Part shown: in pieces, positions 47,576-55,494 of the stretch
Position numbering within the stretch: the first letter of the stretch is position 1
Layout of the letters: every line of letters begins with the position of its first letter
Source of the DNA: Acidobacteriota bacterium
Lineage (GTDB): Bacteria > Acidobacteriota > Terriglobia > Bryobacterales > Bryobacteraceae
Reading direction: 5' to 3'
DNA: 64,000 bases
NCBI GenBank assembly: GCA_016201205.1
Contig: JACQDF010000034.1
Location: forward strand, 1 to 64,000
Made by a program: the position numbers and the translations under genes
Notes under the pieces: model-generated
The model's database searches: none
The model's input: the letters and a program-made list of their open reading frames with translations, nothing else
What the model was told of the DNA's origin: nothing

Positions 47576-48469
47576 CTACAGATAGTCCCCATACAAGTCC
47601 AGCAGTTCCTGAATCATCTTCTCTTCAGCCGGCGTTACATTCTCGAGCGGCGGCCGGACCGGCCCGCCCTTCAGCCCGGTCAGGTCCATCATTTTCTTCA
47701 TCACGGACACTTCATAGCCGCGCTTGCGGTCGCGCAAAGCGTACAGAGGATGAACGTACTTGTACAGCAACCGGTCCAGCATTGCGAAATCGCGCTGCAT
47801 CCCCGCTTCGGCCAGCGCCAGAGACAGCTTCGGCGCCACGTTCGAGATGCTCGACGTGTACCCCTGCACGCCGATCGCGAAGTAAGGCGCCACGCAATCG
47901 TCGCCGATGCCGCCCAGCCAAGCCAGCCGGTTGCCCACCTTTGCCATGATCCGTTGATACTTGCGCGCGTCGCCCTGACCGTCTTTCCAGATCTCGAGCG
48001 CCGGCGCTTTCTCCGCCAGCCTCGCCACCATCTCCGGCGTGAACACCGCCCAGTCGCGGCTGTACACCGCCAGCGGCAAGCCGGAGGCATGCCCCACCGC
48101 GGCGTAGTAATCGAGCAGCCCTTCGGTGGGAGCATTCATATAGTAAGGGGGCATCACCAGCAGCGCGTCCGCGCCCGCCTTCTCCATCTCGTGCGCCATC
48201 TCGGACGCGATCCGCGCGTTGAAGCCGACTCCGCCGATCACCGGCATGCGGCCGTTCACAACCGCCACCGTCCGCCTTACCACTTCCATGTTCTCCGGCG
48301 GCGTCATGGAATACATCTCGCCGGTGCCGCCCGCGGCCACGATTCCGCAGAAGGCGTGCTTCGCCATCTCGAAAACGTTCGATCCGAGCGCCTCCAGATC
48401 GAGCGAAAGATCCTGCTTAAACGGCGTAACCGGAAAACCGAGCACGCCCCGCAGCTTATCCCTCAACAT
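47576..48469 (-). CDS. Dihydrodipicolinate synthase family (5-dehydro-4-deoxyglucarate dehydratase-like)
   Basis: A 297-residue DapA-fold class I aldolase/dehydratase. ATG 48469 is favoured, with GAGG 6 bases upstream; GTG 48481 is in frame. Visible motifs are GFPVTPFKQDLSLDLEAL, GIVAAGGTGEMYSMTP in place of DapA GTTGE, VMPPYYMNAPTEGLLDYY, and a Schiff-base lysine in LEIWKDGQGDARK. These features match 5-dehydro-4-deoxyglucarate dehydratases more than true DapA. The substrate remains inferred. It is spaced 3 bases from the mutase gene. Confidence 0.85.
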   Translation of the reverse strand: MLRDKLRGVLGFPVTPFKQDLSLDLEALGSNVFEMAKHAFCGIVAAGGTGEMYSMTPPENMEVVRRTVAVVNGRMPVIGGVGFNARIASEMAHEMEKAGADALLVMPPYYMNAPTEGLLDYYAAVGHASGLPLAVYSRDWAVFTPEMVARLAEKAPALEIWKDGQGDARKYQRIMAKVGNRLAWLGGIGDDCVAPYFAIGVQGYTSSISNVAPKLSLALAEAGMQRDFAMLDRLLYKYVHPLYALRDRKRGYEVSVMKKMMDLTGLKGGPVRPPLENVTPAEEKMIQELLDLYGDYL

Positions 48470-48490
48470 TGCCTTCCTCACATTTTCATG

Positions 48491-48510
48491 GGGACAGGGC
48501 AGCCTGTCCC
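48491..48510. repeat. Perfect 20 bp palindrome between genes
   Basis: GGGACAGG-gcag-CCTGTCCC lies between the permease stop and the start of the dehydratase/aldolase gene, both on the minus strand. It could attenuate read-through or be a small REP unit; a similar CAGGCTG/CAGCCTG palindrome lies at 52472-52486. Confidence 0.6.
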
Positions 48511-48511
48511 T

Positions 48512-50002
48512 CTATTTCAGCGCGCTGTGCTTCTTGCCGAAGCAGAAGTAAATCACCAGCCCGATCGCCAGCCACACAAAAAAACGGATCCAGGTCTCGA
48601 ACGGCAGGCTCATCATCAGCACCACGCAAAATGCGATCGCCAGCACCGGCACCACCGGCACAAACGGCACGCGGAAGCCGCGCACGCGCTCCGGCTGGCT
48701 CCGCCGCAACACCAGCACTCCCGCCGACACCAGCGCGAATGCGAACAGTGTGCCGATGTTGCTCAAGTCGGCGAACGTTCCGATATCCCAAATGCCCGCC
48801 GGGATGCCCACCGCAAAACCCGCCACCCAGGTGCTGATGTGCGGTGTCCGGTGGCGCGGGTGCACTCTTGAAAACACGCCCGGCAAGAGCCCGTCCCGCG
48901 ACATCGCAAACCAGATCCGCGCCTGCCCGTATTGAAACACCAGCAGCGAGCTCAGCATGCCGCCCAGCGCTCCCAACGACACCAGCCGCCGCACGTTGTC
49001 CAGACCCGCCGCCTTGAGCGCGTTGGCCACCGGGGCGGCGGTGTTCAGCGTCTTCCAGTTCTGCATTCCGGTCAGCATCAGCGACACGGAGACGTACAGC
49101 AGCGTGCAGATCACCAGCGAGACGATGATGCCGAAGGGCAGGTCGCGCTGCGGGTGGCGCGCTTCTTCGGCCGCCGTGGACACGGAATCGAATCCGATAT
49201 ACGTAAAGAACACGATCGCGCCGCCGGTCAGCACACCTTGAAATCCGTTCGGCATGAACGGCGTCCAGTTCTCGACCTTGACGGCGCGCCAGGCGGCGGC
49301 GACAAAAATCAGAATCGCCGCCACCTTCACGATCACCATGATGTTGTTGGCGCGCGCGCTTTCCTTCACCCCGCGCACCAGCACCACCGTCAGCGCCATC
49401 AGCACCAGAAACGCCGGCAGGTTGAACCAGCTTCCGGTGAGCTGACCGCCCATAACCATTGGCTCGGAAAGCTGCCTTGGCAGATGTACGCCGAGGAGCG
49501 CATCGAGAATGTCATTGAAGTACGCCGAAAAGCCGACGGCCACAGCCATGTTCGACACGGCGTACTCCAGAATCAGGTCCCAGCCGATGATCCATGCAAA
49601 GATCTCGCCGAGCGTGGCATAAGAATAGGTGTACGCGCTGCCCGCGATCGGGATCATGGACGCCAATTCCGCGTAGCACAGCCCGGCGAGGCCGCACACC
49701 ACCGCCACCAGAAAGAACGACAGCGCGATCGCCGGGCCGGCCCCGGGCCGCCCGATGGTGGCCACCGAATCCGGCCCATTGAGCAGCAGATCCAGCACCG
49801 GCACGTGCAGGACCGAGTGAAAGCTGAGCGTCTCGCCGGCCGCCGCCGTGCCCGTCAGAATGAAGATGCCGGAGCCAATGACGGCGCCGATGCCGAGGGC
49901 GGTGAGGCTCCACGGGCCCAGCGTGCGGCTGAGCCGCTTGCCAGGCTCCTCGCTGGCGGCGATCAATGCGTCGATGCTCTTGGTGCGGAGAAGCTGGCTC
50001 AC
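48512..50002 (-). CDS. APC-family amino acid permease
   Basis: A 496-residue transporter with about 12-14 membrane helices. The first-helix substrate motif is ALGIGAVIGSGIFILTGTAA, typical of cationic amino acid transporters (CAT type) in the APC superfamily, and the FFTYIGFDSVSTAAEEARHP helix-6/7 motif and CYAELASMIPIAGSAYTYSY are conserved. It is probably an inner-membrane amino acid/proton symporter; the exact amino acid is unknown. It follows the 52-residue basic protein by one base on the same strand. Confidence 0.9.
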   Translation of the reverse strand: MSQLLRTKSIDALIAASEEPGKRLSRTLGPWSLTALGIGAVIGSGIFILTGTAAAGETLSFHSVLHVPVLDLLLNGPDSVATIGRPGAGPAIALSFFLVAVVCGLAGLCYAELASMIPIAGSAYTYSYATLGEIFAWIIGWDLILEYAVSNMAVAVGFSAYFNDILDALLGVHLPRQLSEPMVMGGQLTGSWFNLPAFLVLMALTVVLVRGVKESARANNIMVIVKVAAILIFVAAAWRAVKVENWTPFMPNGFQGVLTGGAIVFFTYIGFDSVSTAAEEARHPQRDLPFGIIVSLVICTLLYVSVSLMLTGMQNWKTLNTAAPVANALKAAGLDNVRRLVSLGALGGMLSSLLVFQYGQARIWFAMSRDGLLPGVFSRVHPRHRTPHISTWVAGFAVGIPAGIWDIGTFADLSNIGTLFAFALVSAGVLVLRRSQPERVRGFRVPFVPVVPVLAIAFCVVLMMSLPFETWIRFFVWLAIGLVIYFCFGKKHSALK

Positions 50003-50003
50003 G

Positions 50004-50162
50004 CTATCGTTTGCGCTGGCCCTTGGCCATCTTCAGTACTTTCTTCTTCCTCGATCCGCGGGCCACACCCTGCGCTCTCTTAGCCTTGGGTGGCAGCTTC
50101 TTGCGGGCCGCGCGCTTCAGCTTCTTGCGTTCCGGTTTGTCCGTAATGTTCTTTGTGTTCAT
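50004..50162 (-). CDS. 52-residue highly basic protein coupled to uvrD
   Basis: A short frame, MNTKNITDKPERKKLKRAAR, continuing KKLPPKAKRAQGVARGSRKK and ending KVLKMAKGQRKR. Nearly half of the residues are Lys or Arg and there is no acidic cluster, so it should bind nucleic acid or the ribosome. The ATG overlaps the uvrD stop (ATGA), which argues for real, coupled translation. It resembles no ribosomal protein that I recognise and may be overlooked in annotations because of its size. Confidence 0.6.
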   Translation of the reverse strand: MNTKNITDKPERKKLKRAARKKLPPKAKRAQGVARGSRKKKVLKMAKGQRKR

Positions 50163-52459
50163 GCTCCGTCTGTCAATCCTGCGTATTTTGCCACCAGTTT
50201 CATCAGGCCGCGCCCTGGAAATTTTACCGTCAGCTTGGCTTCGGGCCCATCGCCTTCCTTGCGGACGATGGTTCCTTCCCCATACTTGGGATGGCGGATG
50301 ATCGACCCCTTTGCCAGCTTCGGCCTCTTCAGCGCGGCCGGTTTCGACGCCGCCGGCACAGCGGGTTTCTCCGGCGGCCGGAACCTGGTTGCCGGCGCCC
50401 CGCGCTGCTGGAAGAACTGCGCGATGTTCTCCACTGAATTATACGTCTTTCCGGTGTATAGATTCTTTCGCGCCGTGTTCCGCACTTCCCGCTGCTCGCT
50501 GAACAGATCCACTTCGGCCCCGAAACGGCTGTGCAGCTTGCGCACGCACTGCGTCGGCACTTCTTTCAGGAAGCGGCTGGCGATCGTCGGCTCCGAAAAC
50601 CCGCCGCCATACCGCCTGCGCGACCGCGCGTGCGTCAGAAAAAGCTGCTTCCTGGCCCGCGTCATCCCCACGTAGCACAGCCGCCGCTCCTCTTCGAGAA
50701 GCGCATTCGAGTTCAGAGAGCGGTTGTGCGGAAACAACCCCTCCTCCATGCCCGCCAGAAACACAACTGGAAACTCGAGGCCTTTGGCGTTGTGCATCGT
50801 CAGCAGAGAGACTTCCGCTTTCTCATCGACGGCGTCCGCATCGCTCACCAGGGCGGCATGATCGAGGAAATCCGCGATCGATTCACCCCGCTCGCCCGCT
50901 TCCGAAGCTGCGTTCAACAATTCGCCGATGTTGGCGATCCGCGATTCGGCGTCACCGCTCTTGTCCATTTCGAGCATGCGCTCATAGCAGGTGCGCTCGA
51001 TAATCCGTTCCAACACATCCTTCACCGGCTTGCCGGCTTCGTTCCGCAGCTCGATCACCAGCTTGCGGAACTCGCCCAGCGCCGCCTCCGCCCGCGCACC
51101 CAGCTCGTGCGTCTCGAGCAGCCGCGCGATCGCTTCCCACGCGCTTAGCCGGTTCGCCCTCACGCACTGTTCGATCGCCTCGACGGTCGTCTTGCCGATG
51201 CCCCGCGCCGGCGTGTTGATGATCCGCAGCAGGCTGACACTGTCCTCAGGCGTGATCCCCACGCGCAGGTACGCCAGCAGGTCCTTGATCTCCATCCGCT
51301 GGTAGAAGCTGAATCCTCCCACCACGATGTATTTCCGCCCGTACCGCCGCAGCGCTTCCTCAATCTGCCGCGACTGGAAGTTCGTCCGGTAGAGCACGGC
51401 TGCGTGATCTTCCTGCCGTGTGCGCAGGATCTTCTCGATGGCGTCGGCGATGAACAGCGCTTCGTTTTCGGCGTCGATTGCTTCATGAACCGTCAAAAGC
51501 TCGCCCGCCGGCGCCGCTGTCCACAAGTTCTTGCCGAGCCGGTCTGTGTTGTTGGCCACCACGGCGCCGGCCGCATCCAGAATCGATTTCGTCGAGCGGT
51601 AGTTCTGCTCCAGCCGGATGATCCTCGCGTCCGGAAAATCCCGCTCGAAATCGAGGATGTTGCGAATCTCGGCGCCGCGCCAGCTATAGATCGATTGATC
51701 CTCGTCGCCGACCACGCATACGTTGTGACCGCTGCCGGCCAGCAGCCGCATCAGCTCGTACTGGTTGCGGTTGGTGTCCTGATACTCGTCAATCATCAGG
51801 TGCTGCAGCCGCTCATTCCAACCCAGCCGTGTCGCGTCGTCATGTTCCAGCAGCCGGACCGCCTCGATCAGCAGGTCATCGAAATCCAGTGCGTTGGCGG
51901 CCCGCAGCCGGCCTTCGTAGCGCTCATAGACTTCGCCCACCTTGGCCGCGGCGTCGCGCGCTTTCTGCCGCATTTCCTCCGGTGATTGCTTCGCGCACTT
52001 GGCATGGCTGATCATCGACAGCGCGGTTTTCGCCGGGATCGTTTTGTCATCCACGCCCAGCTCGCGGTAAATCGCCTTCACGACTGCGATCTGGTCCTCG
52101 TCGTCGTAAATCGTGAAACGGCGCGTGAACCCCGGGCGGATGTCCGCCAGCCGCTCGCCGTACCGCCGCAGCAGCCGCACGCAGAACGAGTGAAACGTGG
52201 AAACAAGCGGCCCTTCGCCAGTGATCCGCCCCTCCAGCAGCCCCCGTACCCTCTGCCGCATCTCACCGGCCGCCTTGTTGGTAAAGGTGACAGCGAGAAT
52301 CGACCACGGCGGCACACCACGCTCACAAATCAGGTAGGCAATGCGGTGCGTGATGACCCGCGTTTTGCCGCTGCCGGCGCCTGCCAGGATCAGCAGCGGT
52401 CCGCTGGTGTGCCGAACCGCTTCCATTTGCTGGGGATTCAAACCCTCGAGAAGATCCAT
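50159..52459 (-). CDS. uvrD: ATP-dependent DNA helicase UvrD/PcrA
   Basis: A 766-residue superfamily 1A helicase. Motifs in order: Q-motif LNPQQMEAV, Walker A LILAGAGSGKTRVITHRIAY, VTFTNKAAGEMRQRV (Ia), DEYQDTN (II), VVGDEDQSIYSWRGAEI (III), RLEQNYRST (IV), LLTMHNAKGLEFPVVFLAG (V) and LCYVGMTRARKQLFLTHA (VI). The C-terminal GSIIRHPKYGEGTIV is the Tudor-like domain of the PcrA/UvrD group. It acts in nucleotide excision and mismatch repair and replication-fork clearance. It starts with an ATG; the 5' gap to the hicB gene is 302 bases. Confidence 0.97.
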   Translation of the reverse strand: MDLLEGLNPQQMEAVRHTSGPLLILAGAGSGKTRVITHRIAYLICERGVPPWSILAVTFTNKAAGEMRQRVRGLLEGRITGEGPLVSTFHSFCVRLLRRYGERLADIRPGFTRRFTIYDDEDQIAVVKAIYRELGVDDKTIPAKTALSMISHAKCAKQSPEEMRQKARDAAAKVGEVYERYEGRLRAANALDFDDLLIEAVRLLEHDDATRLGWNERLQHLMIDEYQDTNRNQYELMRLLAGSGHNVCVVGDEDQSIYSWRGAEIRNILDFERDFPDARIIRLEQNYRSTKSILDAAGAVVANNTDRLGKNLWTAAPAGELLTVHEAIDAENEALFIADAIEKILRTRQEDHAAVLYRTNFQSRQIEEALRRYGRKYIVVGGFSFYQRMEIKDLLAYLRVGITPEDSVSLLRIINTPARGIGKTTVEAIEQCVRANRLSAWEAIARLLETHELGARAEAALGEFRKLVIELRNEAGKPVKDVLERIIERTCYERMLEMDKSGDAESRIANIGELLNAASEAGERGESIADFLDHAALVSDADAVDEKAEVSLLTMHNAKGLEFPVVFLAGMEEGLFPHNRSLNSNALLEEERRLCYVGMTRARKQLFLTHARSRRRYGGGFSEPTIASRFLKEVPTQCVRKLHSRFGAEVDLFSEQREVRNTARKNLYTGKTYNSVENIAQFFQQRGAPATRFRPPEKPAVPAASKPAALKRPKLAKGSIIRHPKYGEGTIVRKEGDGPEAKLTVKFPGRGLMKLVAKYAGLTDGA

Positions 52460-52471
52460 GGGGTTGTAGAA

Positions 52472-52486
52472 CAGGCTGCCAGCCTG
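52472..52486. repeat. Short palindrome upstream of uvrD
   Basis: CAGGCTG-C-CAGCCTG lies 13 bases upstream of the uvrD ATG, a position where it would form a hairpin in the uvrD leader. Confidence 0.45.
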
Positions 52487-52517
52487 CCCGCTGGGAACCT
52501 TCCGCTATTGTGGCATA

Positions 52518-52635
52518 GTCAGGACCGCAACCAGCGCCGTCTTCAGCGCCACCACCAACCAGTCGGGGCGATACCGGCTCCTGTTTCTGAATCCCGCAAT
52601 TACAAGCTGCTCGCGGAAATGGCGGGAATGGTCTG
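52518..52635 (+). pseudogene. Fragment of a TonB-receptor regulatory domain
   Basis: The plus strand reads SATTNQSGRYRLLFLNP and then, after a one-base frameshift, NYKLLAEMAGM, matching the TNQSGxYRFxFLxPGNYKLxAEMxGF stretch of the CarboxypepD-reg domain seen in the receptors here. Only about 39 codons remain, with no start and no continuation. It lies in the 302-base space between uvrD and hicB. Confidence 0.65.
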
Positions 52636-52657
52636 GCGCCCGGCTTTTTCCTGGCTC

Positions 52658-52686
52658 TTCACAGGTTGCCGGAGGGATGCTACACT
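52658..52686 (+). promoter_or_regulatory. Putative sigma-70-type promoter for hicB
   Basis: A -35-like TTCACA (52658-52663) and a -10-like TACACT (52681-52686) are 17 bases apart, about 75 bases upstream of the hicB start. Confidence 0.55.
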
Positions 52687-52761
52687 GCCAGTGCAAAGAT
52701 CATTAAATCTGCAATCCTCATGTTTCGATCGCGCACCCCATCCAATCAGGAGGAAAGCGCT

Positions 52762-53013
52762 GTGTCTGAATATCACTACACGGTCTTGTTTGAGCCGGCT
52801 GAAGAAGGCGGCTATGTGGCCACGTGCCCGGCGTTGCCAGGGCTCGTAACCGAAGGCGACACGCTGGAAGAAGTCCGCGCCATGGCCCAGGACGCTATCC
52901 GCGCCTATCTGGAAAGCCTGCGAAAAGACGGCCTACAGCCGCCGCCTGACAAGAAGCTTGCCCTTGATCCGGTGAAAGAGGAAGTGAGCGTTGCAATTCC
53001 CGAACCGGCATGA
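52762..53013 (+). CDS. hicB: HicB-family antitoxin
   Basis: An 83-residue HicB: VSEYHYTVLFEPAEEGGYVA at the start, TCPALPGLVTEGDTLEEVRA with the partial RNase-H-like fold, and DAIRAYLESLRKDGLQPPPD. The GTG at 52762 follows AGGAGGAAAG at normal spacing. The C-terminal DNA-binding extension found in long HicB is absent, so this is the short type. Its stop overlaps the ATG of a broken hicA (ATGA). Antitoxin first and toxin second is one of the known orders for hicAB. Confidence 0.85.
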   Translation: MSEYHYTVLFEPAEEGGYVATCPALPGLVTEGDTLEEVRAMAQDAIRAYLESLRKDGLQPPPDKKLALDPVKEEVSVAIPEPA

Positions 53014-53179
53014 GCCAGCACCTGACTCCACTGGCAGTCACCACGTCCTCAAGCATCCTGATAATCCGGCCCTGCGCGTGACGCTGGCCATGCACAACCG
53101 CGACCTCAAACGGAAAACGTTGATGTCCATCATTGATCAGGCCGGGTACTCGGTGGAAGAGTTTCTGGGCCTGCTGTAG
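53010..53179 (+). pseudogene. hicA: hicA toxin with internal deletion and frameshift
   Basis: The frame starts MSQHLTPLA, coupled to hicB, as expected for HicA (MSxxLPxLTxxEVxxxL). From 53037 the correct continuation is in a different frame: GSHHVLKHPDNPALRVTLAM and HNRDLKRKTLMSIIDQAGYS to VEEFLGLL, which is the HicA C-terminal two-thirds with its catalytic histidine (GSHH). About 20 codons (the EVIRxLxxxGF helix) and a frame are lost between. The product is a 23-residue peptide, so the toxin is dead while the antitoxin stays intact. Confidence 0.78.
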
Positions 53180-53182
53180 AAC

Positions 53183-53495
53183 CTGTTCGAGATGGCGGAA
53201 CTGTTCCCCGGCGATATCGAGCGCACCGCGTGGGTCTCCGGGAACACGGACCTGAGCCTGCTGCTTCAAAACGCGGTTCGCTGGATGCTGCGCGGCGAGA
53301 CGCCGATCCGGCCGTTCTCCCCCATCGGACCGCAGCAGGTGCGGATGGTTGTTCCCGGCCGAAGGCGGATCAGCCGCGTCGAGCTGCTGCGCGCGGAAAC
53401 CGACGTAGCATTCCGCCCAGCGGAACCAGGTGGTGGAATTCGTCATTCCCAAAGTGGTGGATTACGAAGTGGCCGCGCTCCATGCTGGAGATTGA
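53183..53495 (+). pseudogene. C-terminal fragment of a glycoside-hydrolase-like protein
   Basis: In the frame of 53192 the fragment reads FPGDIERTAWVSGNTDLSLL and LQNAVRWMLRGETPI, then IGPQQVRMVVPGRRRISRVE and LLRAETDVAF; after a frameshift it ends RNQVVEFVIPKVVDYEVAAL and a stop. These blocks are typical of the C-terminus of large Acidobacterial beta-galactosidase-trimerisation-type enzymes, where they enclose about 30 more residues. The N-terminal 500 or more residues are missing and there is an internal deletion near 53310. Confidence 0.6.
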
Positions 53496-53520
53496 ACGCC
53501 GCAGCCGGCGGTGCAACTAC

Positions 53521-53612
53521 ACGTACACCCGCTTCACCCGCTTCACCCGCGCACTGATGCTGCACAGCACCGAATAGGTGATGGTGCCGGCTGCCTTCGC
53601 CAGTTGCCGCGC
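53521..53612. repeat. Direct repeat copy A: duplicated 3' end of alr
   Basis: It corresponds to 56349-56431 with two substitutions and one extra 9-base unit (TTCACCCGC doubled). Read on the minus strand it encodes the last residues of alanine racemase, TYSVLCSISARVKR..RVYV, with its own in-frame stop. It is directly followed by truncated transposase sequence. Confidence 0.93.
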
Positions 53613-53828
53613 CGCGGCATATTTGGAATGGCTGGCGCAAGCCGCGGGGCATGCAGACCGCAACCTGCCCTTGCGGAATTACTGTACGGGCCTGTTGCTG
53701 GACGGCGAAGGAAGAGCGTCGAGCCCATGGCCGCGCGCTTGGCTCTCGATCATGTGCACCGCACGCACGAGTCGCTGCATCACTTCGTCGCGCAGTCGCC
53801 CTGGAGCGATGCCGACCTGTTGCGGCAA
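53613..53828 (+). pseudogene. IS701-family transposase, N-terminal fragment
   Basis: The plus strand gives YLEWLAQAAGHADRNLPLRN and YCTGLLLDGE, then after a frameshift RKSVEPMAARLALDHVHRTH, ESLHHFVAQSPWSDADLLRQ. This is the N-terminal region of IS701-type DDE transposases (LLLxGERKSVEPMAAR). The first residues are missing, and at 53829 the sequence switches abruptly into a transporter gene. The rest of the transposase resumes at 55495. Confidence 0.85.
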
Positions 53829-54361
53829 TACCTTTGGGGACATTTTCACCGAGGTCTATGGTTACGCGGCGTCCCGCCGCGCCATCTGGACCGCGTTCCT
53901 GGCCTCCGCTCTGCTGTCCGTGATGGGGCTCATCGTCGTGGCCCCTGCCGCCCGCCGCCGGTTGGCCGGACCAATCCGCCTTCGAGAGAGTCTTCACCTT
54001 CGTGCCCCGTCTGGTCGCCGCCAGTCTGGTCGCTTATTGGTGCGGCGAATTCGCCAACGCCTTCGTAATGACCCGCCTGAAAGTCGTCACCAAGGGCAGA
54101 ATGTTATGGACGCGCACCATCGGTTCCACCGCCGTTGGCCAGTTCGTCGACACCATCGTAGTAATGGTCCTCGCGTTCGGAGGCAGCCTCAGCCTGTCCA
54201 CGATAGGAACTCTGCTCCTGTCCGGTTATCTCGGCAAAGTTCTTTATGAAGCCGCGGCGACTCCGCTGAGGTACCTGATCGTGAATTCCTTAAAGCGGGC
54301 CGAGGGCGTCGATATTTACGACACCGCCACGGACTTTAATCCCTTCCACGGTTCGAAGTAG
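53829..54361 (+). pseudogene. yhhQ: Queuosine-precursor transporter fragment (YhhQ/VUT family)
   Basis: The fragment starts inside the gene at FGDIFTEVYGYAASRRAIWT and shifts frame near 53945 into WPDQSAFERVFTFVPRLVAA, SLVAYWCGEFANAFVMTRLK and SLKRAEGVDIYD with a natural C-terminus. YhhQ proteins import the queuosine precursor preQ0/preQ1. The first 70-80 residues, including the first two helices, are missing, and there is a frameshift, so the product cannot be intact, although the last 119 residues form one open frame. Confidence 0.8.
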
Positions 54362-54559
54362 GGTGAGCGGGTCTGGCCCAATTCGAGCCCTTGACACCGA
54401 CCTCTCGACAGGTGTAACCTCAGGCTTTGCGCAACGCGCGATAATGCCCGATTCGTTCAAATTGAGATGGCAATTCAAGCATGTTTAATGTCTCCAAAAA
54501 GAGGATTTGCAAGATTTGCAAGTAGTTCAAATTCAGATATTAAGATGAGGAGGTGATAC

Positions 54560-54787
54560 ATGGAGAGAAGAAATGCCGTTCGCTACCTGATTGTGACAGC
54601 GATAACTGCTGTAGTTTCCAAGGTTGCGCGGGCCGACTGCGGCACAGGCGGTACCGGGTGCTGGGTGGAGCAAAGCTACTGTAATCCGCCCTGGTGCGGC
54701 TCCTGTCCTTGGGAAGAACACGGGATAATTCAGTGCCGAGATGGTAGTGGAGGCGTCGTGGTGTGCGGGTGTTGCATTTGTGTTTAG
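54560..54787 (+). CDS. Small secreted cysteine-rich protein
   Basis: A 75-residue protein with a strong ribosome site (GAGGAGGTGA) 6 bases before the ATG. The first 26 residues (MERRNAVRYLIVTAITAVVS...ARA) look like a Sec or twin-arginine-like signal; the mature part of about 49 residues holds ten cysteines: DCGTGGTGC, SYCNPPWCGSC, QCRDG and VVCGCCICV. This is enough for five disulfides and also fits a metal-binding or modified peptide. No family is recognised. It precedes a second secreted gene by 26 bases with its own ribosome site. The 198 bases upstream (54362-54559) are AT-richer than the surroundings and hold no gene. Confidence 0.65.
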   Translation: MERRNAVRYLIVTAITAVVSKVARADCGTGGTGCWVEQSYCNPPWCGSCPWEEHGIIQCRDGSGGVVVCGCCICV

Positions 54788-54813
54788 ATCGGTTTTCAGG
54801 AAGGAGAGGAACA

Positions 54814-55428
54814 ATGAAGCGAACTACATTCATCTCCTCCTTGGCGATAGGAGGAGTGATCTCACAGCGCGGGTCTCACGGGCAGACCCGCTGGACTCCG
54901 GTAACTGCGAAAATCAGACACGCGACTTTCGTAGTCAACGCTGACGGGACCGAGACTCCATTCTCGTTGGACGAAGGCTATTACTACCGGGTCGCGGACG
55001 GCTCGGATATTCGATATACTCGGCAGATTATCGATGGAATCCCACAAGGTCCCGGCCGAGGCTTTCTGCGGGACACGGCTACTGCTACCTCGTACAACGT
55101 CTATTTTGGGAGCAAAAAAGCGATTGTGAACGAAAAATGGAAGGCGCCAACGAGAGAGCGCTTGCCTTACCCGCAATCCAGCGTCGTCCGTGGTCAGCAG
55201 GTGGTCAATGGTTTGCCTTGCGTTGGCACCCTGCTCAAGGTGACGCCGCCTAACCGTGATGGGATCATGTGGAAGTCGATTGAACACGATCTGACGGTCC
55301 GAATCGATTACACAATGTCAGGCTACCATACGGTGATTGATCTGCATGAGATTCAAATCGGTGTTGAGCCCCCCGTGGGAGCAGTTAGTTTGCCGCCCGA
55401 TTTCGAGGTGCTCGATCGTAGAAAGTAA
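54814..55428 (+). CDS. Secreted protein of unknown function, partner of the Cys-rich gene
   Basis: A 204-residue protein. ATG 54814 has AAGGAGAGG upstream and begins a signal peptide (MKRTTFISSLAIGGVISQRG, cut near GSHGQ). The mature part is beta-rich (RHATFVVNADGTETPFSLDE, GYYYRVADGSDIRYTRQIID, YNVYFGSKKAIVNEKW) with a single cysteine (GLPCVG). No family is recognised; the start NADGTET is loosely like secreted repeat proteins. It is probably co-transcribed with the cysteine-rich gene upstream. Both have weaker GC bias than the chromosomal genes around, suggesting acquisition. Confidence 0.6.
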   Translation: MKRTTFISSLAIGGVISQRGSHGQTRWTPVTAKIRHATFVVNADGTETPFSLDEGYYYRVADGSDIRYTRQIIDGIPQGPGRGFLRDTATATSYNVYFGSKKAIVNEKWKAPTRERLPYPQSSVVRGQQVVNGLPCVGTLLKVTPPNRDGIMWKSIEHDLTVRIDYTMSGYHTVIDLHEIQIGVEPPVGAVSLPPDFEVLDRRK

Positions 55429-55494
55429 TAAACGCCGCGAGTACGTCGCATCCCCTTCGGGTGCCCGCCTGTTTCTGTTACGCCGCATCCGATA

